A stretch of DNA of 64,000 nt, taken from contig NZ_LT904904.1 in the NCBI RefSeq assembly GCF_900199725.1, positions 1,827,932-1,891,931 of the forward strand. Reading direction: 5' to 3'. Below are positions 45,653 through 54,587 of this stretch, piece by piece; the first letter of the stretch is position 1, and each line of letters begins with the position of its first letter. The stretch is from Cytobacillus massiliigabonensis (GTDB lineage: Bacteria > Bacillota > Bacilli > Bacillales > Cytobacillaceae). The notes beneath the pieces are model-generated. The model did not search any database, was not told the origin of the DNA, and worked only from the letters and a program-made list of their open reading frames with translations. Made by a program: the position numbers and the translations under genes.

Positions 45653-46488
45653 ATCCTTTTATTGAAAAAGAATGGCTGCAGGATCATCTAAATGATAAAA
45701 ATATTCGAATTGCCGATTGCCGCTATAATCTAGGATTGTCTGAGGAAGGGTACGAAGCTTACGTAAAGGATCATATTCCAGGAGCAGTTTATTTCCATTT
45801 GTCAAAGGATTTATCAGGTTCTATTTCTGCACATGGCGGCAGACATCCTTTGCCTGCTATAGAAGATTTACAGGAAACATTTAGCCATGCTGGAATTTCT
45901 GATGAAACAACTGTTATCGCGTACGATGGAGGAGAGGGTTCATATGCAGCACGCCTATGGTGGCTGTTAAATTATCTTGGTCATGAAAAGGTTTATATCT
46001 TGAATGGAGGATACAAAGCCTGGAAAGATGCTGGCTATCCAGCGAATGAATCAATTCCAACATATATGAGGGCAGAATTTAAGGTCCGATTGAACAATGA
46101 AATATTTGCTTCACAGGAAGAGGTAAAGACAGTTGTTGAAGCAAAAAATGAAGAAACAGTAATTATCGATTCAAGAGAAAACAAACGCTATTTAGGCATT
46201 GAAGAGCCGATTGATAAAAAGTGCGGCCATATTCCGGGAGCAATAAATAAAGTTTGGACGGAAGGCTTCGAAAATGGCCATATCAAATCAATAAAAGAAC
46301 AAGAGAAAAGATTTAAAGAAATCGATAAAGATAAGCATGTGATTGTTTACTGCGGGTCTGGAGTAACAGCAACACCAAATTTTATCGCACTAAAGATGGC
46401 AGGCTATAACAATGTAAAACTATACGCTGGAAGTTTCAGTGACTGGATCTCTTATGATGAAAACGAAGTGGAAACGGGAATAAAGTAA
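45649..46488 (+). CDS. Two-domain rhodanese-type sulfurtransferase
   Basis: A 279-residue tandem rhodanese. The first domain (about 1-140) has no active-site Cys; the second has YCGSGVTA, the CGSGVTA loop typical of thiosulfate/3-mercaptopyruvate sulfurtransferases. Moves sulfane sulfur to an acceptor; the exact donor is unknown. Start overlaps ypbS (ATGA). Confidence 0.9.
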   Translation: MNPFIEKEWLQDHLNDKNIRIADCRYNLGLSEEGYEAYVKDHIPGAVYFHLSKDLSGSISAHGGRHPLPAIEDLQETFSHAGISDETTVIAYDGGEGSYAARLWWLLNYLGHEKVYILNGGYKAWKDAGYPANESIPTYMRAEFKVRLNNEIFASQEEVKTVVEAKNEETVIIDSRENKRYLGIEEPIDKKCGHIPGAINKVWTEGFENGHIKSIKEQEKRFKEIDKDKHVIVYCGSGVTATPNFIALKMAGYNNVKLYAGSFSDWISYDENEVETGIK

Positions 46489-46597
46489 TTACTAGCACCG
46501 TTACAGCTATTCTAAGTTGTAAAAGTTTACATTCTTCATTGCAGGACTCCCATGTTATAATAGGTTCTATGAAATAAAGGACATGGGAGAGAATAAA

Positions 46598-47488
46598 TTG
46601 ATTAATGAAAACAAACCTTCATTCATGCTTGTAGACGGAATGGCTTTGTTATTTAGGGCTTATTTCGCCACTGCTGTTACAGGCCAGTATATGTTTAATT
46701 CTAAAGGGATTCCAACTAATGGGGTATATGGCTTTGTGAAACATTTTCTAACCGCCATCTCCACGTTTAAACCATCTCATGTTGCTGTTTGCTGGGATAT
46801 GGGCAGTAAAACATTTAGGACTGATATGTATAATGGATATAAAGCAAATCGTCCTGAAGCTCCAGTTGAATTGATTCCGCAATTCGATCTAGTGAAGGAA
46901 ATGGTTGAAGCCTTTGATGTGCCTAATATTGGACTGGCAGGCTATGAAGCAGACGATTGTATTGGCACGATTGCCAAAGGTGTCGGAGGAGATGCAAGTG
47001 TTAGAATCTTAACTGGAGATCAAGATATTTTACAGCTGATAGACGAACACATTACCGTTGCTCTATTGCAAAAAGGCTATGGGAATTATGTAGTCCATAC
47101 TAAGGATACTTTTTTTCAGGAAAAGGGGATTCTTCCGAGACAGATGATCGACTTAAAGGCATTTATGGGTGATACGAGCGATAATTATCCAGGAGTAAAG
47201 GGCATTGGAGAAAAAACAGCTCTGAAGCTGTTACAGCAATACGAGCATATCGAAGGAGTTCTAGCTAATTTAGAGCTGCTTACAAAGGGTCAAAGGCAAA
47301 AAATCGAACAGGATCTTGAAATGCTGCATTTAAGCCGCCAGCTTGCAGAAATCAAGTGCGATGTTCCTATTCAATATGATATAAATGAAGCCTTTTTCCG
47401 ATTTAATCGTGACAAGGTAATGGGGAAATTTGAGGAAATTGAATTCCGTGGACTCCATCGTTTTCTTGATATTAAAGAATATGCATAA
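46598..47488 (+). CDS. ypcP: 5'-3' exonuclease YpcP
   Basis: A 296-residue FEN-like 5' nuclease related to the N-terminal domain of DNA polymerase I. Visible are FMLVDGMALLFRA, the acidic cluster GYEADDCIGT, TGDQDILQL, and the helix-hairpin-helix GVKGIGEKTALKLL. Probably removes RNA primers. TTG at 46598 with GGGAGAG upstream is preferred; an ATG at 46583 is too close to any ribosome site. Confidence 0.9.
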   Translation: MINENKPSFMLVDGMALLFRAYFATAVTGQYMFNSKGIPTNGVYGFVKHFLTAISTFKPSHVAVCWDMGSKTFRTDMYNGYKANRPEAPVELIPQFDLVKEMVEAFDVPNIGLAGYEADDCIGTIAKGVGGDASVRILTGDQDILQLIDEHITVALLQKGYGNYVVHTKDTFFQEKGILPRQMIDLKAFMGDTSDNYPGVKGIGEKTALKLLQQYEHIEGVLANLELLTKGQRQKIEQDLEMLHLSRQLAEIKCDVPIQYDINEAFFRFNRDKVMGKFEEIEFRGLHRFLDIKEYA

Positions 47489-47496
47489 AAGATTAT

Positions 47497-47529
47497 TGTG
47501 CTGTCTCAAATTGAGACAGCACATTTTTA
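47497..47529. terminator. Terminator after ypcP
   Basis: GTGCTGTCTC and GAGACAGCAC arms around AAATT, then ATTTTTATTT. May also end the convergent sspL. Confidence 0.88.
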
Positions 47530-47664
47530 TTTCGTATTTTTCTTTTTCGCTGCATTCTCTAGTTTGCTTTTTGGTTCTTCAGCAAATTCAGCATCCTGTC
47601 CATAACCTTGTGGAGTCACTCCGGGTGCCTTTGTTCCCCGATTTCTGTTCTTGCGATTACTCAT
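47527..47664 (-). CDS. sspL: Small acid-soluble spore protein SspL
   Basis: A 45-residue basic peptide containing GVTPQG and ending PKSKLENAAKKKNTK, like the GVTPQG...KTELEERAKKSNTKR pattern I recall for SspL. It sits next to ypcP as in B. subtilis. GGAGGGATG precedes the ATG. Forespore-specific expression is expected from the family. Confidence 0.85.
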   Translation of the reverse strand: MSNRKNRNRGTKAPGVTPQGYGQDAEFAEEPKSKLENAAKKKNTK

Positions 47665-47763
47665 TTGTCATCCCTCCAATAGTTTATCCCGCAAGTAGTA
47701 GTATTTCCTAAAAGAATAATATCACTCCATTTTCTTCACACTAAAAGCAGAGGTGAAGTGATT

Positions 47764-48222
47764 ATGAATAAAGGGGTTTACATTGCTTTATTAAGTATAG
47801 GATTAGCTCAAGGGTTGAAGATTCCAATCCATTTTTTAAAGAAAAGGGAATTTCGTCCTGAATTGTTTTTTCAAACAGGCGGAATGCCCAGCTCTCACTC
47901 TGCAGGAGTAGCATCATTAACTACATTTATTGCACTGAAACGTGGTTTGCCGACCATTGATTTTGCTCTTTCACTTATTTATGGATTAATTGTTATGTAT
48001 GATGCACAGGGAATTAGAAGACAAACAGGGGAATTAACACTCAAAGTGAATAGCATGGGCGAATTAATGGAGAAAATCCATAAAGATGAGACAGTTGAAT
48101 TTACAGAAGAGAAGCCAAAAAAGCTGAAAGAAATGCTTGGGCACCAGCCTGCAGAGGTAATTGGCGGAGCATTGCTAGGAGTTGTTTCCGGAATAATCGG
48201 GCATAAATTAACAAAAAAATAA
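47764..48222 (+). CDS. DUF212 / divergent PAP2 family membrane protein (YuiD-like)
   Basis: A 152-residue protein with about four hydrophobic helices. The acid-phosphatase-like motif GGMPSSHSAGV is followed by RRQTGEL. Related to vanadium haloperoxidase/PAP2 phosphatases, but the activity is not established. ATG 47764 follows AGAGGTGA; the GTG at 47758 is within that site. Confidence 0.85.
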   Translation: MNKGVYIALLSIGLAQGLKIPIHFLKKREFRPELFFQTGGMPSSHSAGVASLTTFIALKRGLPTIDFALSLIYGLIVMYDAQGIRRQTGELTLKVNSMGELMEKIHKDETVEFTEEKPKKLKEMLGHQPAEVIGGALLGVVSGIIGHKLTKK

Positions 48223-48286
48223 TAGATAATTGACAAAATTTACGATAAAATAAATAGGGCTTTGGGAGTAAGGGGAGAGGGATGAC

Positions 48287-48562
48287 ATGTCTTTGAAGAC
48301 AGTGGAAGAATATATACAGTTTTTGCATGGAAAAGGCTTTCAGCTTCAAGAAGATGCAATTGGGTTTATCCAATTTGGCAGACAATACACAAATGCTTCA
48401 GACGAATTAACAAATACAGCGATTGAATTAACATTAAAGGCGCAAAAAAAATTTGATGGAAGCTTTTATGTTTCACTGCTGGAAATGTTAGTATCAAATC
48501 AAATAAAAACAAGGTCTGAAGCAATACAATATGTAAAAGAAAAGGAATTGATTTCTATTTAA
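48287..48562 (+). CDS. Small conserved helical protein, possibly DUF6123
   Basis: A 91-residue acidic/neutral helical protein with VEEYIQFLHGKGF at the start and an ELTLKAQKKFDG centre. It resembles Bacillus proteins that I associate with DUF6123, without certainty. AGGGGAGAGG is a strong ribosome site. A terminator follows directly. Confidence 0.65.
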   Translation: MSLKTVEEYIQFLHGKGFQLQEDAIGFIQFGRQYTNASDELTNTAIELTLKAQKKFDGSFYVSLLEMLVSNQIKTRSEAIQYVKEKELISI

Positions 48563-48590
48563 AAGGCGTGTTCAGATAACACGCCTTCTA
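48561..48590. terminator. Bidirectional terminator
   Basis: AAGGCGTGTT and AACACGCCTT arms around CAGAT, between convergent genes. Confidence 0.85.
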
Positions 48591-49529
48591 TTATACAGTC
48601 TCATTCTGCTTCTTTTTTAAATGCTGCTGTCTTTTTTTCAGCGGGACTTCTGCAAAGATCATCCCGGCGAAGATGAAAAGGCAGCCAATAATTGCACTAA
48701 ACGAAAGTCGTTCATTTGCCCAAAGAAAAGCAGTTCCAGCTGCAAAAACAGGCTCCATTGCAAATATAAGGGCAACTCTTGTAGGTGTTGTGAACTTCTG
48801 AAATCTTGTTTGTGCAAAAAATGCAAGGGCTGTTGCAAAGACAGAAGTGATGACTAATGCGAATACTACGCTCCCTTGAAAAATGATCTCAGGATTAAGC
48901 GCCTGCCTCCAATCCTCTGCAAAAAATGCGGATGCAATCGACAGCACGGCAACGGTTGTAATTTGGATAACTGTTAATAGTAAAGATGGGAAATTGCTGC
49001 TGTACTTCCCAGTGAAAATAATATGCATGGCAAATCCAATTGCACAAATAAAGACAAGTCCATCACCAATATTTAATCCAGCCCGATCGGTCATTGTCAG
49101 TAAATATAACCCAACTGTTGCAACAGATACTCCGATGATGGCGTTCATTCCCGGCTTATTTTTTAATAAAAGGAATGAAAATAATGGAACTAATATTACG
49201 CTTAGCCCTGTGATGAATCCGGCTTTTGATGATGAAGTATGTAATAGCCCCATTGTTTGAAAGGCATAGCCAATAAATAGCCAGATCCCAATAATGATCC
49301 CTGAGGAAATTATTTTCCAGTTTAGTTGTTTAAGCTGGTCTTTTTCAAAAATGAAAAGCCAAGCACAGAGCAATATGGCAGCGATTAAAAATCGCAATCC
49401 ATTAAAGGAATGAGGTTCTAAAAAGGCAATGGCGTTTTGGACAATGACAAATGTGGCTCCCCAAATAAATGCAACAAGCAAGAGTGTTCCATCTGCAAAT
49501 AAGACATTTTTTTTCAAATTAGTATTCAC
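48591..49529 (-). CDS. EamA/DMT-family transporter
   Basis: A 312-residue ten-helix drug/metabolite transporter. The first repeat begins LVAFIWGATFVIVQNA; the second ends EPVFAAGTAFLWANERLSFSAI, both typical. Exporter of unknown substrate. Its start overlaps the end of the RNase H-like gene upstream by 11 bp. A basic Gln/Lys-rich C-terminal tail follows the last helix. Confidence 0.86.
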   Translation of the reverse strand: MNTNLKKNVLFADGTLLLVAFIWGATFVIVQNAIAFLEPHSFNGLRFLIAAILLCAWLFIFEKDQLKQLNWKIISSGIIIGIWLFIGYAFQTMGLLHTSSSKAGFITGLSVILVPLFSFLLLKNKPGMNAIIGVSVATVGLYLLTMTDRAGLNIGDGLVFICAIGFAMHIIFTGKYSSNFPSLLLTVIQITTVAVLSIASAFFAEDWRQALNPEIIFQGSVVFALVITSVFATALAFFAQTRFQKFTTPTRVALIFAMEPVFAAGTAFLWANERLSFSAIIGCLFIFAGMIFAEVPLKKRQQHLKKKQNETV

Positions 49530-49923
49530 CCTTTGTCTTGTTTAATCGTATAGCCGCTCGAGCAAGTTCATCAGCTGCTTTGTTCTCGCTGCCAGGAACC
49601 CATTTCATGAAAAATAAATCTATCTGTTTGCTTAATTCCAAAGCTTTTTCTAATAAAGGGGCATATGCTTTATTTTTTACATATTCCTTTTCAATCGCTC
49701 TGTTCACTGCCTGGGAATCTGTTCGGAATGAAACAACCTGATAATTATTATTGACACAGATTTCAAGCGCGAGAATTAAGGCATGAAATTCGGCTGCATG
49801 ATTTTCCATTTCTCCAAGTGGAATGGAGAATTTTTCTGCTTTGCCATCATATTTTATAAAAATGCCAGCGCCGCTTGGACCAGGATTGCCAGCACTTGCT
49901 CCATCTATATATACTTCTACCAA
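49519..49923 (-). CDS. ypdQ: RNase HI-family protein YpdQ
   Basis: A 134-residue RNase H fold protein. Motifs VYIDGASAGNPGPSG, NHAAEFHAL, RTDSQAVNRA and ENKAADELAR supply the acidic D-E-D-D set, so it could be active on RNA/DNA hybrids. TTG at 49923 is chosen: GGAGGAGA sits five bases upstream and the N-terminus then matches YpdQ. Co-directional with the EamA gene downstream. Confidence 0.88.
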   Translation of the reverse strand: MVEVYIDGASAGNPGPSGAGIFIKYDGKAEKFSIPLGEMENHAAEFHALILALEICVNNNYQVVSFRTDSQAVNRAIEKEYVKNKAYAPLLEKALELSKQIDLFFMKWVPGSENKAADELARAAIRLNKTKGEY

Positions 49924-50072
49924 AAGGATCTCCTCCAATGATTAATACAGGTTCATCATTCTTTTTTATCATAAGGAATATCAGGGCAAGATAAAAATAA
50001 ACTTTCATAAATGTGGTTTACTGCCCGTTAATCAGCGATATTAACAGTTTATCATAAGAAAGGCTGAAAAAA

Positions 50073-50729
50073 ATGAAATATAAATTAGAATGGAAATATA
50101 AACTAAAAGGAACAGAAGGAGCAATTTTTACATCAGAATGGCTGGATGGTGAGCTGGCTTTACAAATAGGTGAAGACCTCGAAAAAAGTGGAAAGGCCTC
50201 AGATTTATTTTATCAAGACGAACGTGGCACAACTTGGATCACAAAAGAAATGAAAAAGCTATTAGAGGAAATTGAAGAGGATCCGCATGACTTGACAATT
50301 TATTTTGATGGAGGATTTAATAAAAAGACTTTCCAAGCGGGGTTAGGGGCAGTCATTTATTTTAAGCAAGGGAAAAAGAAATACCGTATTCGCGCGAATG
50401 AACTGTTTGATGAAATTGAAAATAACAGTGAAGCGGAGTATGCAGCCATGTATTATACAGTTAATCTGCTCGAAGAAATGGGTGTTCACCATATGACCTG
50501 TGAGTTTAAAGGAGATGCCCAAGGTGTTTTAATGCAGTTAAAAGGAGAATGGCCGTGCTATGAGGAAAATTTAAACCGCTGGCTCGACCGAATTGAGGAG
50601 AAGCTGAAAGCACTCAAGGTAGATGCGAAGTTTACTCCAATCCCGAGAACAGAAAATAAAGAAGCAGATAAGCTTGCGACCCAAGCACTTGAAGGAAAAG
50701 CGATCAATAGTAAAATGCAAATTATTTAA
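50073..50729 (+). CDS. ypeP: RNase H-like protein YpeP with N-terminal extension
   Basis: A 218-residue protein. Residues 1-75 form a small extra domain; 75-210 are an RNase H fold with IYFDGGFN, EAEYAAMYY, FKGDAQGV and RTENKEADKLA. The acidic residues are kept. It is divergent from ypdQ, giving two RNase H-like genes back to back, as in B. subtilis. Substrate unverified. Confidence 0.85.
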   Translation: MKYKLEWKYKLKGTEGAIFTSEWLDGELALQIGEDLEKSGKASDLFYQDERGTTWITKEMKKLLEEIEEDPHDLTIYFDGGFNKKTFQAGLGAVIYFKQGKKKYRIRANELFDEIENNSEAEYAAMYYTVNLLEEMGVHHMTCEFKGDAQGVLMQLKGEWPCYEENLNRWLDRIEEKLKALKVDAKFTPIPRTENKEADKLATQALEGKAINSKMQII

Positions 50730-50761
50730 GCTTGTGCGAGGTGAAAGGACGGTGTCGCAGA

Positions 50762-50938
50762 TTGAAACGAAAGCAAATATTTAATGAAGTTGAGGAATTA
50801 TTAAACAATTACTGCAATGGGTGTTTTCTTTATAAGCATCATAGGTCTGATAAAGGCCGTCTGTACGCGCATAAATTTTGTATTACAAAATGTACAGTTG
50901 GCGAGAAAATTAAGGAAATTGGCAGTAAATTATCTTAA
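50762..50938 (+). CDS. ypeQ: Zinc-finger mini-protein YpeQ
   Basis: A 58-residue protein with YCNGCFL and FCITKC, a four-Cys metal site typical of YpeQ-like proteins. Function unknown. The start is uncertain: TTG 50762 gives the family length; GTG 50741 and TTG 50732 are in frame. It follows ypeP closely. Confidence 0.75.
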   Translation: MKRKQIFNEVEELLNNYCNGCFLYKHHRSDKGRLYAHKFCITKCTVGEKIKEIGSKLS

Positions 50939-50947
50939 AAATAAATA

Positions 50948-50980
50948 AAGGCTGGCATGGATGCCAGCCTGATTATTTAT
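50948..50980. terminator. Terminator between ypeQ and cspD
   Basis: GGCTGGCAT and ATGCCAGCC arms. The plus-strand tail is GATTATTTATT; on the minus side the tail is also T-rich. Confidence 0.7.
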
Positions 50981-50984
50981 TAGA

Positions 50985-51185
50985 TTAAAGTTTTACAACG
51001 TTTGCAGCTTGTGGTCCACGGTTGCCTTCAACGATTTCGAAAGAAACTTCTTGACCTTCTTCTAATGATTTGAAGCCTTCGCCAGTGATAGCTGTGAAGT
51101 GTACGAATACATCGTCTCCGCCTTCAACTTCGATAAAACCAAAACCTTTTTCATTATTGAACCATTTTACTTTACCGTTTTGCAT
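50985..51185 (-). CDS. cspD: Cold-shock protein CspD
   Basis: A 66-residue single-strand nucleic-acid chaperone. RNP1 is KGFGFIEV and RNP2 is [16 protein letters not shown] is typical. Position next to ypeQ matches cspD of B. subtilis. TAGGAGGAAAAG is a strong ribosome site. The 305 bp before it (51186-51490) contain a small stem but no gene. Confidence 0.95.
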   Translation of the reverse strand: MQNGKVKWFNNEKGFGFIEVEGGDDVFVHFTAITGEGFKSLEEGQEVSFEIVEGNRGPQAANVVKL

Positions 51186-51235
51186 GTAACTTTTCCTCCT
51201 AAACCTTTCAAGACACGTTTAATGTGTCTTAGATG
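51186..51235 (-). promoter_or_regulatory. cspD leader with short stem
   Basis: AAGACAC (51210-51216) and GTGTCTT (51224-51230) form a 7-bp stem about 25 bp before the start codon. Long structured leaders are usual for csp mRNAs. The remaining region up to 51490 is AT-rich, with nothing else seen. Confidence 0.4.
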
Positions 51236-51490
51236 AATATTATCACTCAACATCCTACACAACAGATATTTTCTAGAAATAGCGGAAATATATTCTGTTA
51301 AATGATGCCTTTAATATACACGATACTTTCCTATCAGTCAAGGAGTTTCACACGATTTTCACAAAAAACTATTAAAAATTCGAAATATTATAAAATTAAT
51401 TTCTTTACTAGATTTATATCTTATTCATAATTATTAAATTTTTTCATAGCTATTATTAATTATACTCTTTTTTAGCAAGAGGGTGAAGCA

Positions 51491-51778
51491 ATGTATCGAT
51501 TTTCTATTGGCGGTCAAGAATGGATTTTGAGATTTTCACCACACATCGAAATTGAACCAGAAATCAAACAGGCAATTGTAAGCACAATCCTCCAGCTTGG
51601 GAGTGAACTTCAAACATACTCACATGGCGAGTCTTTTGTAATCATGAATGATCATGTAGGCATTATTGTATTTAATGTTGAAAAAATACCATCCTTCATG
51701 TTAACTGTTTCAAATATTGTCAGTGAAGATAATTGGTACATTCAAAACAATTTAACACTAAAAAAATATAAGAAGTAG
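51491..51778 (+). CDS. Hypothetical protein, 95 residues
   Basis: A small, mostly beta-patterned protein beginning MYRFSIGGQEWILRF, with a central HGESFVIMNDHVG and a basic end. No family recognised. AAGAGGGTG supports the start. A clean terminator follows. It replaces degR, which I recall beside cspD in B. subtilis, but is not similar to it. Confidence 0.65.
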   Translation: MYRFSIGGQEWILRFSPHIEIEPEIKQAIVSTILQLGSELQTYSHGESFVIMNDHVGIIVFNVEKIPSFMLTVSNIVSEDNWYIQNNLTLKKYKK

Positions 51779-51782
51779 AAGA

Positions 51783-51810
51783 AAAAAATCGGCGAATTGC
51801 CGATTTTTTT
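51783..51810 (+). terminator. Terminator after the 95-residue gene
   Basis: AAATCGGC and GCCGATTT arms around GAATT, then a T-run. Confidence 0.85.
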
Positions 51811-51815
51811 CATTT

Positions 51816-51932
51816 GAAAATGACACTAATCATGTTGGACAAAAAAGAAACATTCCTTTAATTTTTGAAAAAGGTGTAGTCCCAGCTAAACCAACTTTAT
51901 TTATTACTTCATGGAACAGTCATAAAGAATAA
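51816..51932 (+). pseudogene. Possible C-terminal relic of a lost gene
   Basis: One frame reads 38 sensible residues (ENDTNHVGQKRNIPLIFEKG, then VVPAKPTLFITSW...) to a TAA at 51930, but there is no start codon or ribosome site, and a terminator sits directly upstream. It looks like the tail of a protein whose front has been deleted. The parent family is not recognised. The rest of the gap to 52068 is empty. Confidence 0.35.
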
Positions 51933-52068
51933 TCCCTCTTTTTAAGGACAAGATTTAATATGTGGATATTGTTTTTAGAATAAGGGGTTGATTAGCTTAC
52001 TAAATAAGGATGTAAATATTGAGTTATAAAAAATATAAAGCAAAACAAACGATCAGGAGGTAAAAACA

Positions 52069-52680
52069 ATGACAAATGTAAAGCTTGCAATCATCTATTA
52101 TAGTTCAGGAGGGACAAATCATCAATTAGCAAAATGGGCTGAGGAAGGTGCAAAAGAAGCAGGTGCTGATGTAAAGGTAGTAAAAATTCCTGAAACAGCT
52201 CCTCAAGCAGCAATTGAATCAAATCCTGCATGGAAAGCACATTCTGAAGCAACCAAGGATGTCCAAGAAGCAACCTTAAATGATTTAGAGTGGGCAGATG
52301 CGATTATATTCAGTGTGCCAACACGCTTTGGGAATATAGCATCACAGGTTCAAGCCTTTATCGATACAACAGGGGGGCTGTGGTTCCATGGAAAGCTTGC
52401 GAATAAAGTAGTCAGCGCAATGAGCTCAGCTCAAAACCCGCATGGAGGACAAGAGGCTACTATTTTATCACTCTATACTACCATGTATCATTGGGGTGCC
52501 ATTGTTGCTGCACCTGGTTTTACTGATCCAGTCACATTCGCTGCGGGCGGAAATCCTTATGGTACAAGTGTAACAGTGGGGCAGGACGGAAAAATGATAG
52601 AAGATGTACAGGCAGCAGTTAAACATCAGGCAAAACGTACAGTTACAGTTGCAGAATGGGTAAAGAAAGGAAATCAATAA
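52069..52680 (+). CDS. wrbA: WrbA-type NAD(P)H:quinone oxidoreductase
   Basis: A 203-residue flavodoxin-fold enzyme of the WrbA (type IV quinone reductase) family. The FMN phosphate loop is YYSSGGTNHQLA, with SVPTRFGNIASQ and SSAQNPHGGQEATI further on. Reduces quinones by two electrons, an oxidative-stress function. AGGAGG before the ATG and a terminator after the stop make it monocistronic. Confidence 0.93.
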   Translation: MTNVKLAIIYYSSGGTNHQLAKWAEEGAKEAGADVKVVKIPETAPQAAIESNPAWKAHSEATKDVQEATLNDLEWADAIIFSVPTRFGNIASQVQAFIDTTGGLWFHGKLANKVVSAMSSAQNPHGGQEATILSLYTTMYHWGAIVAAPGFTDPVTFAAGGNPYGTSVTVGQDGKMIEDVQAAVKHQAKRTVTVAEWVKKGNQ

Positions 52681-52707
52681 TTGAAATCAATTAAATAAGT
52701 GAAATAA

Positions 52708-52734
52708 AAAAAATCGGTGAAAACCGATTTTTTT
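52708..52734 (+). terminator. Terminator after wrbA
   Basis: AAAATCGGT and ACCGATTTT arms around GAAA, then Ts. Confidence 0.85.
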
Positions 52735-52751
52735 ATTTTGTCCAAGCCTAA

Positions 52752-52772
52752 AATGTTGCGTCGGGGAAACTT
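52752..52772 (+). promoter_or_regulatory. Candidate MntR operator of mntABCD
   Basis: AATGTTGCGTCGGGGAAACTT resembles the MntR box (TTTGCCTTAAGGAAAC type): both TTGC and GGAAAC halves are kept. A TATAAAAT -10-like element follows at about 52784. The cognate MntR is encoded at 58.8 kb. Confidence 0.55.
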
Positions 52773-52889
52773 TTATAGTTTAATATAAAATAAATGTATT
52801 TATCAAAAATATGTGCACTTATGTAAAAAACGTGCATACACTCATCTAAGAGGCTGAAACAAAAATCATAAAAAGGGAGATGGGAAAAA

Positions 52890-53816
52890 ATGAAAAAAAT
52901 AGTAGGGATATTTCTTGTTGTTTCTTTGATCTTTGTCAGCGCTTGTTCGAAACAAACGGCTAATGAAGGAAATGATGACGGTAAAATTATTGTGACAACT
53001 ACGATTGGGCAGATTGCTGATGCGGCAAAACATATTGGCGGGGATAAAGTAGCTGTTAATAGCTTGATGGGACCAGGTACAGATCCGCATCTATACAAAG
53101 CAACACAAGGGGATATAGCTAAGCTTGAGAAAGCAGATATTATTTTTTACAGCGGTTTACATCTTGAAGGGAAAATGCTTGATGTATTAGAGCGTATAAA
53201 CAAAACAAAACCAACCTATGCGATAGCAGAGGCAATCGATAAAGAATCTTTATTGTCCGCAAATGGTGGCAGCTATGCATATGATCCGCATGTATGGTTC
53301 GATATTAATTTATGGAAACAGGCTCTTGAGGAAGTGAAGAAAGGTCTGATTGAAATAGACCCTAAAAATAAGGACTATTATGAGGAAAATTCGCAAAACT
53401 TTTTTAAACAGCTTGACGAATTACATGCATATGCTGCAAACGAAATGGCACGAATTCCGGATGAACAAAGAGTACTTGTTACTGCACATGATGCATTTGG
53501 ATACTTTGGGAAAGCATTTGATATGGAAGTGATGGGGCTGCAAGGACTAAGTACAGATTCAGAGTATGGTCTTGGAGATGTTCAAAATTTAGTAGATACA
53601 TTGGTTAAGAGAAATATTAAAGCGGTGTTTGTTGAATCAAGTATTTCTGAGAGATCAATTAATGCGGTCATTGAGGGGGCAAAGAAAAAGGGGCATGAAG
53701 TGAAAATCGGAGGAGAATTATTCTCAGACGCGATGGGTGAAGAGGGAACGGATGAGGGTACTTATATTGGCATGTATAAACATAATGTAATGACGATTGC
53801 AGAATCACTTAATTAG
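52890..53816 (+). CDS. mntA: Manganese ABC transporter solute-binding lipoprotein
   Basis: A 308-residue TroA/ZnuA-superfamily protein. A signal peptide ends in lipobox VSAC with Cys19. Metal ligands are seen in GTDPHLY, YDPHVWFD, a late Glu (FVESS) and an Asp near FSDAMG. The short charged His-rich loop typical of zinc proteins is absent, which favours manganese. First gene of mntABCD, with a candidate MntR box upstream. Confidence 0.88.
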   Translation: MKKIVGIFLVVSLIFVSACSKQTANEGNDDGKIIVTTTIGQIADAAKHIGGDKVAVNSLMGPGTDPHLYKATQGDIAKLEKADIIFYSGLHLEGKMLDVLERINKTKPTYAIAEAIDKESLLSANGGSYAYDPHVWFDINLWKQALEEVKKGLIEIDPKNKDYYEENSQNFFKQLDELHAYAANEMARIPDEQRVLVTAHDAFGYFGKAFDMEVMGLQGLSTDSEYGLGDVQNLVDTLVKRNIKAVFVESSISERSINAVIEGAKKKGHEVKIGGELFSDAMGEEGTDEGTYIGMYKHNVMTIAESLN

Positions 53817-53827
53817 GGGGGAGTAAA

Positions 53828-54577
53828 ATGAAGCCTGTTGTGGTGGAAAATCTAACAGTTGCTTATCAGAAAAAGCCCGTTTTATCAAATGTCAGCTTCG
53901 AAGTGCCTGAAGGAAAGTTAATTGGAATTATCGGACCGAATGGGGCTGGAAAGTCGACACTCATTAAAGCTATTTTGGGACTCATTCCTAAAGCAGCAGG
54001 GGAAATAAAGATATATGAAAAAAAATATCGCGCAAAAGATAGGGTTGTTGGTTATGTTCCCCAAAGAGGTTCAGTAGACTGGGATTTTCCAACAAATGCT
54101 CTCGATGTTGTATTGATGGGGCGGTATGGGCATGTAGGCTGGTTTAAGCGTCCTGGAAAAAAGGATACCGCGATCGCCTTAGAATGTTTAAAGAAAGTTG
54201 GGATGGAGGAATACGCAAACAGACAAATTAGCCAGTTATCAGGTGGACAGCAGCAAAGGGTATTCCTTGCACGTGCGCTTGCACAGGATGCAAAGGTTTA
54301 TTTCATGGATGAACCTTTTGTAGGGGTAGATGCAGCCACAGAAAGAGCCATCATTGAATTATTAAATGAGTTAAAAAGACAAGGAAAAACGGTACTTGTT
54401 GTTCATCACGATCTGCAGACGGTGAAAGAATATTTTGATCATTGTATTTTATTGAATGTTCATACGATTGCTGCTGGGGCTACAGAGGAAGTGTTTACAC
54501 TTTCGAATCTGCATCGTACGTATGGAGGAAAATTGTCTTTCCTGGAAAAAGATCAATTGGTTGTAGAACAAAAATGA
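53828..54577 (+). CDS. mntB: Manganese ABC transporter ATPase
   Basis: A 249-residue ABC ATPase: Walker A GPNGAGKST, signature LSGGQQQRVF, Walker B VYFMDEPF and the H-loop His in VHHDL. It powers the MntC/MntD permease pair. GGGGGGAG precedes the ATG, 11 bp after mntA. Confidence 0.9.
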   Translation: MKPVVVENLTVAYQKKPVLSNVSFEVPEGKLIGIIGPNGAGKSTLIKAILGLIPKAAGEIKIYEKKYRAKDRVVGYVPQRGSVDWDFPTNALDVVLMGRYGHVGWFKRPGKKDTAIALECLKKVGMEEYANRQISQLSGGQQQRVFLARALAQDAKVYFMDEPFVGVDAATERAIIELLNELKRQGKTVLVVHHDLQTVKEYFDHCILLNVHTIAAGATEEVFTLSNLHRTYGGKLSFLEKDQLVVEQK

Positions 54578-54587
54578 GGTGCTGATG

